The position numbers and the translations under genes were made by a program. From Roridomyces roridus (lineage: Eukaryota > Basidiomycota > Agaricomycetes > Agaricales > Mycenaceae), in contig JARKIF010000031.1 in assembly GCA_029378245.1 (NCBI GenBank), positions 186,001-250,000 of the forward strand: a DNA stretch of 64,000 nt, read 5' to 3'. The notes under the pieces are model-generated. The model did not search any database. It was given only the letters and a program-made list of their open reading frames with translations, and was not told where the DNA came from. Below are positions 22,373 to 33,422 of this stretch, one piece after another. Each line of letters opens with the position of its first letter. Position 1 is the first letter of the stretch.

Positions 22373-23420
22373 ATGGACGTCGATGGTTCAACCGGTTGCC
22401 CTCAACGTGACCCCGAGCTTTGGTTCGACGATGGAAACCTCGTCATACAAACTGGAACCAGTCAATTCCTTGTCCATCGGGGCATTCTGTCGGCTCGCTC
22501 GCCTGTCTTCAAAGACATGCTTTCGTTCCCGCAGCCTCCCGATTCCGAGCTCGTTGAAGGGCGTCCGCTCGTGCGCTTCCCGGACTCGGAACAGGACGTC
22601 GCTGTGTTTCTCAAGGCTATCTTTGTTCCAGAGTGCGTCTCACGTTGGCCAACCTCATTTCATCTCTGACATCGGACGGCTTGTAGGTTCTTCATGCCGT
22701 TTCCCTTTCCGACCAAGTTCGACATCATCGTTGGAGTCCTCCGTCTCAGTCACAAATACGGGGTTGAATATCTCCGCCGACGTGCTCTCATTCACCTGTC
22801 CTCAGCGTTTCACACCGAATTGGCGAAACGTGACAAGACGGAAGATAATGATACAAACAGAGAATGCTCCGTATCAGACAAGAGGACGTGGACATGGCCG
22901 GAAGAGCGCGATTACCTCAATGTCGCTATTCAGCTTGCACGGGAAGTTGACGCAACATGGTTTCTCCCCCACGTCCTTTACATCCTTTCCACCTGGTTTA
23001 AAGAGATGCTGCCCGCAATCTTGACCAGTTTTGATTCGGGGCACCAGCTCACGTTTCTGCGCGGGCACTCAATCCAAGCTGAAGCCCATCTGTGGAGATC
23101 CTCAAATTTGTATCAGATGAAGCGGACGACAACGACTGCCAAAGCCCTTTCGATTGCTCCAAGGGCGACTATTCGGTATTCGGAATTGGCATGAAACGAT
23201 CATTCGTCAGACTTCCAATCCATTGGATGTATGGGATCAAGACGATTGGGAGTTGCTGGACGAGCGATTGTGTCGTCCGTGTCTCACGTCGCTCAAGCAA
23301 GCGCGCCAAGCTGCGCGCCAGACGTTTTGGGACAAACTCCCAGAAATATATGGACTACCGCCCTGGGAAGAACTGGAGAAGTTGAAAGTTGGAGCGATTG
23401 GGACTGATTGGTTCTCATGA
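22373..23420 (+). pseudogene. BTB-family gene, subfamily B, two frameshifts
   Basis: Exon 1 is 22373-22633 and the intron is 22634-22686. Exon 2 begins FFMPFPFPTKFDIIVGVLRL. Against the copy at 18908 it has lost one base near 23085 (after HSIQAEA) and another near 23160 (the TGCTCCAAGGG site). Three frames are therefore needed to read on to the end WDKLPEIYGLPPW at 23420. Where the sister is broken (19352) this copy is intact, and the reverse, so the lesions arose after duplication. Confidence 0.85.
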
Positions 23421-24301
23421 GGCTGTATCGTAAGTCCATTGTCGAATCTTCCGTCGAGTTGTTGGCCGTCCCACTTTTAGATGATATCTCTGCTCAGGGT
23501 TGGATGGCGGGTTGGTTCTTCAAGTTTTCATGTCACTAGCAAATCTTGAATATGCTTTTCTTTCTGCCCTCGAATGCAACCATATCCCGAATGGCCTCCA
23601 GATCCGCAATCCTCAGCTATCGAAGCGAATCGGTCAATTTCCCTTCGAAGCTACGCTTTACAGAAGACTCACAGGAACCGGCACCACCCTGGATTGCATT
23701 TCTTCGCCCACCATCTCAGGTTCAAGCCACCTTTTGGGACCTCGAGGCGAAGGTGTGAGATGTGCGTATGTAGTAATATTCGTCTTTGTCTCCACCATAT
23801 TAATATTCTCCTCTCCGACACAAGTCAGGAGGGTTGCACACCGGCGCCGCCGCCGTTAGATGGCGGCGACACAACACATGGTTTCAAGGATAGCACATTT
23901 GCGTCCCTGGATTACGAGACTTGGCGGGTCTAATTTTGCAGATTGAGAGCGGCAGAATTGAGGTGTTAGTCTCGTCCATCCCAGTCTGGATTTAAATCTA
24001 AGCACTGACTAGTATTCACTCTTGACCCATTTCATTGGGACTCTCACAGTTGACGATCACAAAATGTAACTGTGTAGATTTAGGACATGTACGATTGTGA
24101 AGGGGTCCCATTCGAGCTGTCCAACCCCTCAGGAAGCTGAAAATACTTGCAGGGCTTTCCATGGTACACACAGGGCCGTGGCGCTGGGGTCTCTAAGGGC
24201 CTGGTCGGCAACTGGACTCCTTTTCGTCTGTTCATAAGCTTGTTTCGCTTCTTCAAATGAAGCTCTTCGATTCCTCCGTTCGCCCGATCCATTGGAACGC
24301 A
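23421..24301. other. Duplicated 3' flank, then unique intergenic DNA
   Basis: 23421-23580 repeats 19945-20100 (AGGCTGTATCGTAAGTCCAT and onward). From 23580 to 24300 the sequence has no partner in the first copy, consistent with a deletion there. No gene is supported: the 119-codon frames in this stretch overlap each other in different phases and have no domain. Confidence 0.6.
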
Positions 24302-25585
24302 ATGTCCGACCCGCAAGTCGTAAGCCTCGGTATCACGAGATATATATTGGGAGGATGGGTGGGCGGCCCCAATGCGTATGGGAAGCGTGCTTTGCTAATC
24401 TTTCCTTTCGCTCAGGACCTCTCCGTATCCGCCGATTTGCTGCTCCAGGGCGCCCTCCTCGCACAAACCATCCTTTACATGTCGCTCTACAAAAAGGACA
24501 CCTTTCCGTTACGGTTTTTCGTGTATGGGTTGACTTGTTTGACGACGCTCAAGACGATACATGGATTGTACGTCGTGCTTGTTTTATACACTGTTGTCCA
24601 ATCACTCACTTTGCAATTGGGTGCAGCGTCATCTTCTGGTATATTAACGTCAAGAACTTCATGAACGTGTTTGCCGCAGCCGATTCGTTGAACGCTTGGT
24701 GGCCGGGGCAGATTAATCTGGCGTTCGCGGCGCTTATTGCTTTTTGTGAGTTTCCAATCGCCTTGCAGGATTGAACGCGCTATTTACTGTACCGCAGACG
24801 TGCAAATGTTCTTTTGCCATCGTCTGTGGGTGAGTCTGTTCCTCCTCAAAGACTCGGTGTCCTCAATTTTCGTTAGGTCATTTCGCGGAATGTGTGGGTC
24901 GTTGTCCCCGTCCTCGTATTATTCGTGTTTGCGTTGATCGCAGCGTTCGTTTCGGTGCGTTTCATTTCTACCGTGCGGAAGACGTCACTGAAATGAGCCA
25001 GAGACTGCGGTCACTTTTTCCAAGACCGGGTTCAATAACAATACTTGGATTCCCATTCATTTGGGTACGGTGCTCGCTGGGGACCTATTGCTGTGTGGAA
25101 GTACGGCATTTTTTCTCCTAAGGACCTCGAAACAGGTCTTACCCGAGACGGCCGGGATGCTCCACGTGATTCTGCGGCTAACATTCCAGTCCGCCGCCCC
25201 TGCCGCCATGTGTGCCTTCATCAATATTGTCTGCTCGCAGATAAGCAGCCCGCAGGTTGTCCCAGGCCCAGCCGCCCTTCTAGCCACGCTGGCAAACAAC
25301 TCTCTTCCCAAGCTCTACGCACTCTCCGCGATGTGGACGCTCAACTCGCGGAATGACATCCATCTCGCGCACTCGCATGGGCCGACGACGAGCAGTACGG
25401 AGGCGCATAGTTGGCTGAGGCAAAATAATATTGAGCTTGGGAGCCTTTCGGGCACACGCGCCATACAGGTTCGCAGGCAGGTTGAGACGGTTCAGCATGG
25501 GGACTCGGATGTGGTGTTCAGCAAGCCGCAGATGACTTTCGATGATATTATCGAACGGGATTCACAGTTGTGTGGCAAGTTGTGA
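24302..25585 (+). CDS. DUF6534-type seven-helix membrane protein
   Basis: Exons 24302-24567, 24627-24745, 24798-24829, 24877-24954 and 25004-25585 give 358 residues. A further 57-bp GT...AG segment at 24359-24415 with a GCTAAT branch site could be an additional intron (339 residues). Hydrophobic helices follow the family pattern: LSVSADLLLQGALLAQTILY, FPLRFFVYGLTCLTTLKTIH, INLAFAALIAF, YVQMFFCHRLW, VWVVVPVLVLFVFALIAAFV, IHLGTVLAGDLLLCGSTAFF and ILRLTFQSAAPAAMCAFINI. A cytosolic Ser/Thr/Gln-rich tail follows. DUF6534 proteins are multi-pass and of unknown function in mushrooms. A fragment at 20110 is its duplicate. Confidence 0.8.
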
Positions 25586-25750
25586 TGGGTTAATTGCTTG
25601 GTTCCTTTATAATAACCTCTATATACACCAATACACGTTGAATACACGTCGCGGTTTACCCGATGTCTCGAGCACCTGACCGTTACCGTGACGTCACAAC
25701 AAATTTCAGTGATCGGACCGAATGCCGTTCTTCTCTTTCTTCTTGCCACC

Positions 25751-28416
25751 ATGGCCATACCCACGGAGCGCGATCCTCTCATCAATCGCTCTGCTGCTGA
25801 CGTCGACGCAGAGGACGCCCTACCCGATGGCAAGCGCGGTCTCGGCCCCCTCGAACTCTCGGCACGAAGTAGACGCGGCATTTTGGCTGGGGTTTGGATG
25901 GCGTGTTTCCTCGCGGTGCGTCCACTTATGTGGAGAGTTTGGCTGTGATTCTTACCTGACGCTAGGCTCTGAATTGTAAGACTTCACTGCTCTCTGCTCG
26001 GCGTCAAACTGATCCACTGCAGTGACACTCGTTCCTACAAGTCGGTGTGTCCATCTCCGTCCTGCTTCTTGATCTCACTGCCTTATCCAGTGATGCCCTC
26101 CATCTCGTCCGATTTTCAAAAGTTCCACCAAGCGAGTTGGTTGGGGACAGCGTACGTGAAAAAGTGGACTCTCATGCCATGCCTTCCGTCTAAATCCCGC
26201 CAATAGATACCTTTTAGCGACGTCTACCTTTACGCCCCTGTACGGACGTCTTTCCAACGTAATGGGCCGCCGGGGGGCAAACACGACTGCTATAATCTTC
26301 ACCGCCCTAGGCACTTTAGGATGTGGATTATCCCGCAATATGGAATCTCTCATCTTTGCTCGATTTGTGAAAACTTTCATTCGTCTGAATCTGATTCATC
26401 CCCTCACCTTTTTTACCCAGATTGCTGGAATTGGCGCTGGTGGAATCTTCACGACTTCTTCGTACGTTCTTCTTTGCATGTGGCTCGATGCCTCGCTCCA
26501 TCTAGCCCCGCAGGATTATTGTCAGTGATATGTACACCTTACGTGTTCGTCCGTTTGCTGCCGCAACCTTTCATGTGCTGAAAGCGTGTTCTATAGGACC
26601 GTGGTCTGGTCCAAGGTCTCGCGAGCTGTTTCAACGGGGTACGTCGTCTTTATCTGCATTCCTTCGACCTCACTCTTGTGTTTCAGCTTGGCATGGGCCT
26701 TGGTGGTCCCTTTGGAGGACTCGTCACGGACATGTACGCCCTTCTCTTCATGTTTTTCTTTCCACCAAAATTCGTTAGGTTTGGATGGCGCGCCGCCTTC
26801 CTTGTTCAGATTCCCCTCTTCGCCATCGCATTGATGCTCACGTCGTACAACATTCACTATGTTACGCAAGTGGGTTCCTTCCCGCCATCGTTCATGGAGT
26901 TGAAGGTGGCTGACCTTTTATCAGGGAAAGTCTAAGAGCGCGAAAGAGATTCTAAAGCGCATAGACTATTTCGGGAGCCTCACGCTGCTCATCGCTACCT
27001 CCTCCCTTCTCGTTTTCCTTAGCACGAAGTACAACGAATCCCTCCCGGTACGCGTCTCCATCCAATCAATCAGCCGATTAAAGTATTTCGCAGTGGTCCG
27101 ACGCACGCGTCATAGCACCCCTCGTCCTCTTTGTAGTATTCTTCTTGTTCTTCCTCTGGGTCGAGGTGGCCGTGGCCCCCGAACCCGTAATGGCACCCGC
27201 GATGCTGAGCCAGGCGGTCCCTGTGCTTATCAGCGCGTCGAACTTCCTTGTGGGGGCGTGCAATTTTAGCGTGACCTATTTTTTCCCGATGTGGTTCCAG
27301 GTGGTGTTGCTCCAGAGTGCAGGGACGGCTGGTACGTGCACATCACTTTCATCTTGTTCATCAGATTAAATAATTTCGCAGGCCTGCACCTCGCACCTAA
27401 CAGCCTCTCCATGTCCACCGGGTCCGTCTTTGCGGGCTGGGTGATGCACCGTACTGGGCGGTATAAGAAGCTGAATCTCATCTTCGGCATCTTCCCCTTC
27501 ATCGGGATATTGTTCATCTGTCTCATGCGAGAGGATTCCGGACCGATTCAGTCGTGGTTGAGTATCGTGAGTGGTTCCGTTCTCGATCAATTATCGTTTA
27601 CTGATGTGAATATAGATTCCCCTTGGGTTCGGAAACGCTGTGGTGTTGCAGACGATGCTCAGTGAGTGACTGTTCCTCCTGTGGATTCCCTGATGATATT
27701 GACGTTGGGCACATCGTAGTCGCTCTTCTCGCGCATCTTCCGGCATCGCAGATGGCGGTTGGAACTGGCTTTGGGCAGTTGTTCCGTGGACTCGGTGTCT
27801 TTGTTTGTTTCTTCCCGAGGATTACAGAATCTAATTGAAACCAGGACAAGTCGGCGGTGTCGCCATCTCGTCTGCCATTTTCCAGGCAAGGCTGGACACA
27901 GAGTTGCATAAGCGGATACATACTCCTGGTGCCGAGGAGGTACGTATTTACCCAATCGAGTCATCGTGATGCTGCAGCTCATCTACCTGCAGCTGATAAT
28001 GCGTATCCGGCGTTCAGCCACTGTCGTGCACGAGCTGGGGCCAGAACAACGGCGTCTGGCTCGTGATTCGTTCATCGTCGCACTCAAGACGGTATATGTT
28101 TTCGCTGCGTGTCTGACGTTTTTGGCCTATTGCGTCCGGTTGCCTGTACGTGCATCCCTTTTATCTTCGTCTATGACTTGCAGCAGGGAAACTAATACTA
28201 TGCACATAGATTCCGGACCAAGATTTAGACAAGGCTCATGCGAGCAGGATGGCTACGACGGAGAATTCGTCCAATTTGGGAACTGGGGCTGGGGCTATTG
28301 CGGGCTCGAGTGATACGAGTCGGAGTCCGAGTGTTGCGCCGCAGGTCCGTGCGGAGGATGGTGATGAGAGTGATACCCAGGGAGTGCGGGGGAGGGGAGG
28401 TGCGGATACAAAGTAA
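25751..28416 (+). CDS. MFS transporter, vacuolar basic amino acid (Vba/Fnx-like) type
   Basis: Eighteen exons, including ones of 10 nt (25966-25975) and 18 nt (26023-26040), close into 595 codons. Exon ends, in order: 25915, 25975, 26040, 26151, 26366, 26461, 26544, 26638, 26733, 26869, 27047, 27331, 27566, 27661, 27794, 27939, 28145, 28416. The N-terminus ERDPLI is an acidic dileucine-like signal. MFS hallmarks: YGRLSNVMGRRGA (motif A), RGLVQGL, GMGLGGPFGGLVTDMFGWRA (motif C region) and VGTGFGQLFRGLGQVGGVAI. These fit the DHA2-like group that moves basic amino acids across the vacuolar membrane by proton exchange. Substrate and location are inferred from family. The acceptor of intron 16 could be at 27977 or 27992. 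Confidence 0.88.
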
Positions 28417-28544
28417 GAGTCGAGAGGGATTGGCGTTGGATTTGGTACATAGATCTTACTTGCTTGTGAGGCTATCCTCTTTGGGTTCTTTCCATCCCGA
28501 AATACATCACATGTCAGATATCATGATGTGCACGTCAGTTACTC

Positions 28545-29658
28545 ATGGCCACCACCACGGACCCCCAGCCTCTACAACGCGCGGATGGTCTCTGGTTTGA
28601 CGACGGAAACATCGTTCTTCAAGCCGAAAGCACCCAATTCCGTGTCTACCACGGACTTTTGGCGGCGTCATCGCCTGTGTTTAAGGACATGATGGGATTG
28701 CCACGCCCGCCCGAGTCAGAGCTCGTCGAGGGGTGTCCTTTCGTCCAGCTGCATGACTCTGCGGCGGAGACGACCGTCTTCTTACGAGCCATATTCTATG
28801 CCTCGTGCGTATAGATCCTCTACAAGTGCAGAGTTTTCGGTGATTGAATGCTCCAGCTCGTTCCCCCCGTTTCCCATCCAAGTAGACTACCCCATCATTT
28901 TGGGTTGCCTCCGTCTGGGCCACAAATACCAAGTGGACTTCCTCCGCCGGCGTGCACTCGTCCATCTGTCGTCTGTCTTTGACACACAGTTAGAGAGATG
29001 GGATCGCGTCACGACCTTGCGAGCTAGAGGAGATTCCGGGACTCGGCCCACCTTGCCATTGGACTCGGTGGTTTCGACATCGTGGACGTCTGTATCTACA
29101 TACATGGCGATGCTCGTGCCCTCGATCCAGGTTGCGCGCGAGGCCGACGCACTTTGGCTCCTCCCAGATGCCTTCTACAACCTCTCTAGCACATTTGCTG
29201 GGAACCTTGCAGGAACTTTTCTCCATGGCGCCCACTACGGCGGGGCCTTTTTTAAGCTGCAGCCGCAGGACCAGGAGACGTTTCTGGTTGGGCACGCCAC
29301 GCAGCACAAGGGTACAGGTGACGTCCTCGAATTTTTGGCTCACCCTGCGGACATTCCTGGCTGCGAATCACGGGAAAGGTGTGCTGTAGAACGATACAAG
29401 GCTATTGGGTCCAGCAGAGCAAGATTCCAGGCCCTCCCCTCCCATCCGCTGGTCGTGTGGAGCCCGGGACAGTGGACACTACTCAAGGATTTGTGCCCCA
29501 CATGCCGTGACGCTCTCGAAACAAAGCACAAAGCCGCGCGTCAGGCCTTTTGGGACAAACTTCCTGAGATATATAATCTACCGAGCTGGACAGAGCTGGA
29601 GAAGATGAAAGTCGCGGATATTGGGACTGATGTGCTCGTAGAGAATGCCGGTTCTTGA
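28545..29658 (+). CDS. BTB/POZ domain protein, subfamily A
   Basis: Exons 28545-28804 and 28857-29658 give 353 residues; the 52-bp intron interrupts FYAS/S in phase 2. BTB signature: GLWFDDGNIVLQAESTQF, YHGLLAASSPVFKDMM and ETTVFLRAIFYAS. C-terminal half: VAREADALWLLPDAFYNLS, FLVGHATQHKGTGDVLEFL, GCESRERC, CPTC and WDKLPEIYNLPSW. Its neighbour at 30160 is the closest copy. It starts 129 bp after the MFS stop, in the same orientation. Confidence 0.92.
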
Positions 29659-30159
29659 GGCGCAATTGCCTATATGATTACTTACCATGTATCCCTTCTG
29701 TAACTGATCTTATTTCCTGCAATTTGAATAGCTCCTAAACGATTTCTTACTTTCAACTGGGAGCTGGAGCAAGCAAAGAGCGGGATCATTAGCGAAATTT
29801 CAACCAGCGATCACGCGCACGTATCGGATCCGCGGCAAAGGTGGTGGGTAACCTAGGTTGGGCTTTGGGGCTTGCATGTTACAGGTACCCAGGTATCTAG
29901 AGAAAGGCTCAGAGAGCGGGATCAGCCGGGGCCGACTTGGATGAGTCGGATTCTTGTACGCAACTCGTAAGATTCCGCAATGTTCAACTGTAAATTCTGA
30001 ATCCAACTCGACTGTAAATTTGACCGAATGGGTGCGCGGATGTGCTCCTGCATTTGCCATTTTCTCGTGAGGTTTCTTCCGGATTCTTGAAGATTGAACC
30101 AAAAATGTAGCTGTGCACACTGGCTGTGCATCATGATTGCGACATCCGTCAAACCACTC
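29659..30159. other. Intergenic, no supported gene
   Basis: No domain-bearing frame is seen. Near 29990-30025 GTAAATT.TGA.TC.AACTCGACT forms a short direct repeat. The right end is the promoter of the next BTB gene. Confidence 0.5.
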
Positions 30160-31285
30160 ATGGCAACCACCACCATGGACCCCCAGCCTCTGCAACGCGT
30201 GGATGGTCTCTGGTTTGAAGATGGAAACCTCGTACTTCAAGCCGAAAACACTCAATACCGTGTCTACCACGGACTCTTGGCGGCGTCCTCACCAGTGTTT
30301 AAGGACATGATGGGGTTGCCACGCCCACCCGACTCAGAACTGGTCGAGGGGTGTCCTTTCGTCCAGCTGCATGACTCTGCGGCAGAGACGACGGTCTTCT
30401 TACGGGCCATATTCTATGCTTCGTGCGTTCAATTACTCTATATGCATCTCCGGCCACTGAGTTCTCTCCCCCGGTTCACCTAGTTCGTTCCCCCCATTTC
30501 CCATCCAGGCGGACTTCCGCACCGTCTCCGGCTGCCTCCGTCTGGGCCACAAATACCAGGTGGACCTCCTCCGACGGCGTGCACTCATCCATCTGTCGTC
30601 TGTTTTTGACACACAGTTGGAGAGATGGGATCGGATCACCATATTGCGAGCCCAAGCCGATTCCGGGACTCCGCCCGCCTTGGACTCGGTCGTATCGATA
30701 TTGCAGTGGACGCCTTCAACGTGGTCTTCGATACTCGTGCCCGCGATGCAGGTTGCGCGCGAGGCCGATGCACTCTGGCTTCTTCCAGATGCCTTCTACA
30801 ATCTCTCCATTGCGGTGGCCGCTCGGAGCCTTTCAGGAGCCGAAGTTCTCCATGGCGTCCACTACGGCGGGACCTTTTTCAAGCTGCACCCGCAAGACCA
30901 GGAGTCGTTTCTGGTCGGGCACGCCATGCAGTATAAGAGTACGACTGACGCCCTCGACTTTTTGGCTCTCCCAGCGGATATTCCTGGCTGCGAATCACGG
31001 GAAGGCTGCGCTAGAACACGATACAATGCAATTGGCTCCAGCAGGGCGCGAGTCCAGGCCCTTTCCTCTCATCCGCTGTCCGTGTGGAGCCCGGGCCTGT
31101 GGAATTTACTCAAGAATTTGTGCCCAACTTGCCGTGACGCTCTCGAAGCAAAGCACAAAGCCGCGCGGCAGGCCTTTTGGGACAAACTTCCTGAGATATA
31201 TGGTCTGCCGAGCTGGGAAGAGCTAGAGAGGATGAAAGTCGCTGATATTGGGACTGATCTGCTTGTGGAGAATAGTGGCTCATGA
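30160..31285 (+). CDS. BTB/POZ domain protein, subfamily A
   Basis: Exons 30160-30422 and 30484-31285 give 354 residues. The ATG at 30160 is in the CACTCATGGC context shared with sisters. The BTB domain reads GLWFEDGNLVLQAENTQY, YHGLLAASSPVFKDMM and ETTVFLRAIFYAS. The second exon has LRLGHKYQVDLLRRRALIHL, VAREADALWLLPDAFYNLS, GCESREGC, CPTC and WDKLPEIYGLPSW. It is a direct duplicate of 28545; the 61-bp intron is the longest in subfamily A. Confidence 0.92.
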
Positions 31286-31629
31286 GGCGCAATAGGTACC
31301 TGACTTGTATCATTTCTTGAAATATGGATGTGTCCAGGATGCACGAAGTGTATTCCATTTCAGAGGGAAATATCAAGACTCTCTCCCAACGAGTGATCCG
31401 AAATACCTGTAGGCTATCGCTTGTGGTTGCTCTTCATAAGTATTCGCTTGAACTTGAAGAAATCGATGCTCTGATGTTGAAGTCTGCCAGGCTAATCTCC
31501 GGTCCCAAACGAAGAAGGTTAGCAGACGACACAGCGGCAAAGTGGCACAACTAAGAAGAAAGACGTGTCCCTGAGAGCAGTGTCCCGACTCCTAATACCT
31601 TCCCGTTTTGGCCGACGGCGGAGTTTGTG
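31286..31629. other. Intergenic; start of an F-box duplication
   Basis: From about 31490 the sequence matches 51890 onward (GGTCCCAAACGA, AGCGGCA..., AGAAGAAAGAC, CCTTCCCGTTTTGGCCGACGG). The 5' flank was therefore copied together with the F-box gene. Confidence 0.6.
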
Positions 31630-31639
31630 TACATTTGTT

Positions 31640-31709
31640 AGACCCGAACCTGTTCTGTCTATGAGGTGTCGACTATCGACAACTCATAGACAGACTGGTC
31701 ACGAGTCTA
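31640..31709. mobile_element. 70-bp foldback insertion with 10-bp target duplication
   Basis: The flank TACATTTGTT is duplicated at 31630-31639 and 31710-31719 and is single-copy in the equivalent place near 52000. The insert begins AGACCCGA and ends CGAGTCTA. Its two halves are imperfect reverse complements around TGTCGACTATCGACA, with GTCTATGA facing TCATAGAC. A relative lies at 51741-51795. It is too small to encode anything. Confidence 0.8.
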
Positions 31710-31743
31710 TACATTTGTTTGACGCCTCTTGTCTTCCACCACC

Positions 31744-33183
31744 ATGGTCTTGACGCGACGCGGCCACAGGGCTCGGATGAATATCACTAAATGGCTCCCG
31801 AACGAAATTCTCACCGAGATCATCCAGCACACGCCCCGCGCCGACCAGGCCACCCTTTGTCGCACCTCCAAATCCATGCAGGCGCTCACCTTGCCGATTC
31901 TCAATCGGACGGCTGTCCTGGAGCACACAAAGGACGACATGGAAAGCTGTTGGAGGTTCGAGATCCATGTCGCGCATTGCTCCCGTCGCCGTGCAGGGTT
32001 TCCGTCGTATTTACGAGTCCGATGTTCCTGTCGTGCCTTGTCCTGAATTAGTTGCTATTAGTAGATAGAATACCTACCGTATATAAGCCGTAGACACATT
32101 TTGTATTCGGTGCGCGTTTGCAACGGGTTCACTGCTTATCTGGAAGCCTCTGAAGTTCCAACAAAAGCGTCATCTACGCCTTTTCGTTGTCTGTCATTGG
32201 CAACCCTGGGCGAGCAACTGCTACGCGGGCGCCGAAATTAATATTCCATCGGTATTTACCTGCTCCAATGCTCCATCTTCACATCTGGTCTCTGACAAAC
32301 CTCTGAAGAACCCACTTCAATCTCTCCAAGTCTACCTATGACCTGCTATTCAGGGCGCTCGAATGGTTCAAATCTCTCGATCATCTATCTTTTCAAGTCG
32401 CGATGAACTACTGGACTTTTATCGCTCGTCTCGATCGTTTAACCTTCCCGCTACTCTCCAAGTGCTCAATACACATCCCAGATCACAAAGCTCGGGTCAA
32501 GATTGTTGCAAAATTCCTGAGTCGTCACCCGACTATAACCCATCTCCACCTCTGGCCAGTCCAGGGACTCCGAGTGCCCATCCCGTTTCTTCCTCCGACT
32601 GGGCTGGCTCGATCCTGCCAAATCTGCAGCATTATCGTAGTACCCCTGCCCTTCTAGTCTTAAAACAATGCTTGGATCGCTCGAGCGTCGTGTACCAGAC
32701 TGGGCAGTGTTGCGTTCTCTGGTAAACCCCGAGCTCCCTTTCGCGATCTCTATTGCCACTTACGGCCGTGATGGACAAGATCAAATGCCAACGGCCCTCC
32801 GTTCACTATCGGAGCACATGCCGTTTGTCACGCAACTCCGGATACTACGCCGGGACTATGGTGCACAGATGCAGACGGTATTTATCTGTTCGCTTCACAT
32901 AGTATACATACAGTTTGATTTACACATGGACCAGAATGTAATAGACGACATTACAAGCAACCTGCGGCTGCTCACTCGCCTGGAACACCTCGAATTGAAG
33001 TTCGCGTATGGCTGCCCAGCGGGCCTTGTCGATCGTTTCGTCATTGACGCTGAGAGTGCTCTGGAATCATTTGCCGACGCTTGTCCGACCATGAAGGCAT
33101 TTCGTCTAGTCAATCAATTGTGGAGGAAGGCGGATGGGAGGGGTGGGACGAGTATCCGACGAAGGAATGTCAGAAGGAGTTGA
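31744..33183 (+). pseudogene. F-box/LRR-like gene relic, interrupted by a solo LTR
   Basis: The F-box is clear (ITKWLPNEILTEIIQHTPRA, RTSKSMQALTLPILNRT). F-box proteins recruit substrates to SCF ubiquitin ligases through Skp1. After DDMES the frame is cut by a 216-bp LTR (31948-32163). Beyond it come DNPGRATA-equivalent codons, an intron near 32256, ARLDRLTFPLLSKCSIHIPD, RHPTITHLHLW, a frameshift near 32600, then LRSLSEHMPFVTQLRI, an intron (32878 on) and the end LVNQLWRKADGRG. It has the same structure as 33423-34595 and 52035-53463. Confidence 0.85.
31948..32163. mobile_element. Solo LTR, 216 bp, TSD AAAGC
   Basis: The insert starts TGTTGGA and ends TCCAACA, giving the TG...CA termini of retrotransposon LTRs, and is flanked by the 5-bp duplication AAAGC (31943-31947 and 32164-32168). 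A TATA-like GTATATAAG lies near 32079. Removing it restores continuity with the F-box copy at 52035. No internal retroelement region is present, so it is a solo LTR left by recombination. Confidence 0.88.
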
Positions 33184-33422
33184 AATTTTATGAGCTGGAT
33201 TTCATGAATTGAGCGTGTTTTTTGCAGCTGGCTTGGGGTTGACTGGAATGAGTGGTCCACCGATTCAATGCATGTGTTGGAGATGGGGCGTCGTCGTCGT
33301 GTACAGCCACTTTCCTGTTTAAACCAAAAGCGTTGTCTGTGTATATGTATTTGGCCACTCTTGCTTCCTACCCCCACGTCGCGCCGTGGTCTTGATACTC
33401 TACATACGTCCACCAAGCTCAG
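33184..33422. other. Short spacer between F-box relics
   Basis: No gene is seen. The right part (CGCCGTGGTCTTGATACTC...CCACCAAGCTCAG) leads into the second F-box copy at its ATG. Confidence 0.5.

Noticed and set aside
24359..24415. Definite extra intron in the DUF6534 gene
   Set aside because: It has GT...AG ends and a branch-like GCTAAT but is a multiple of three and open, so it is noted only as an alternative.
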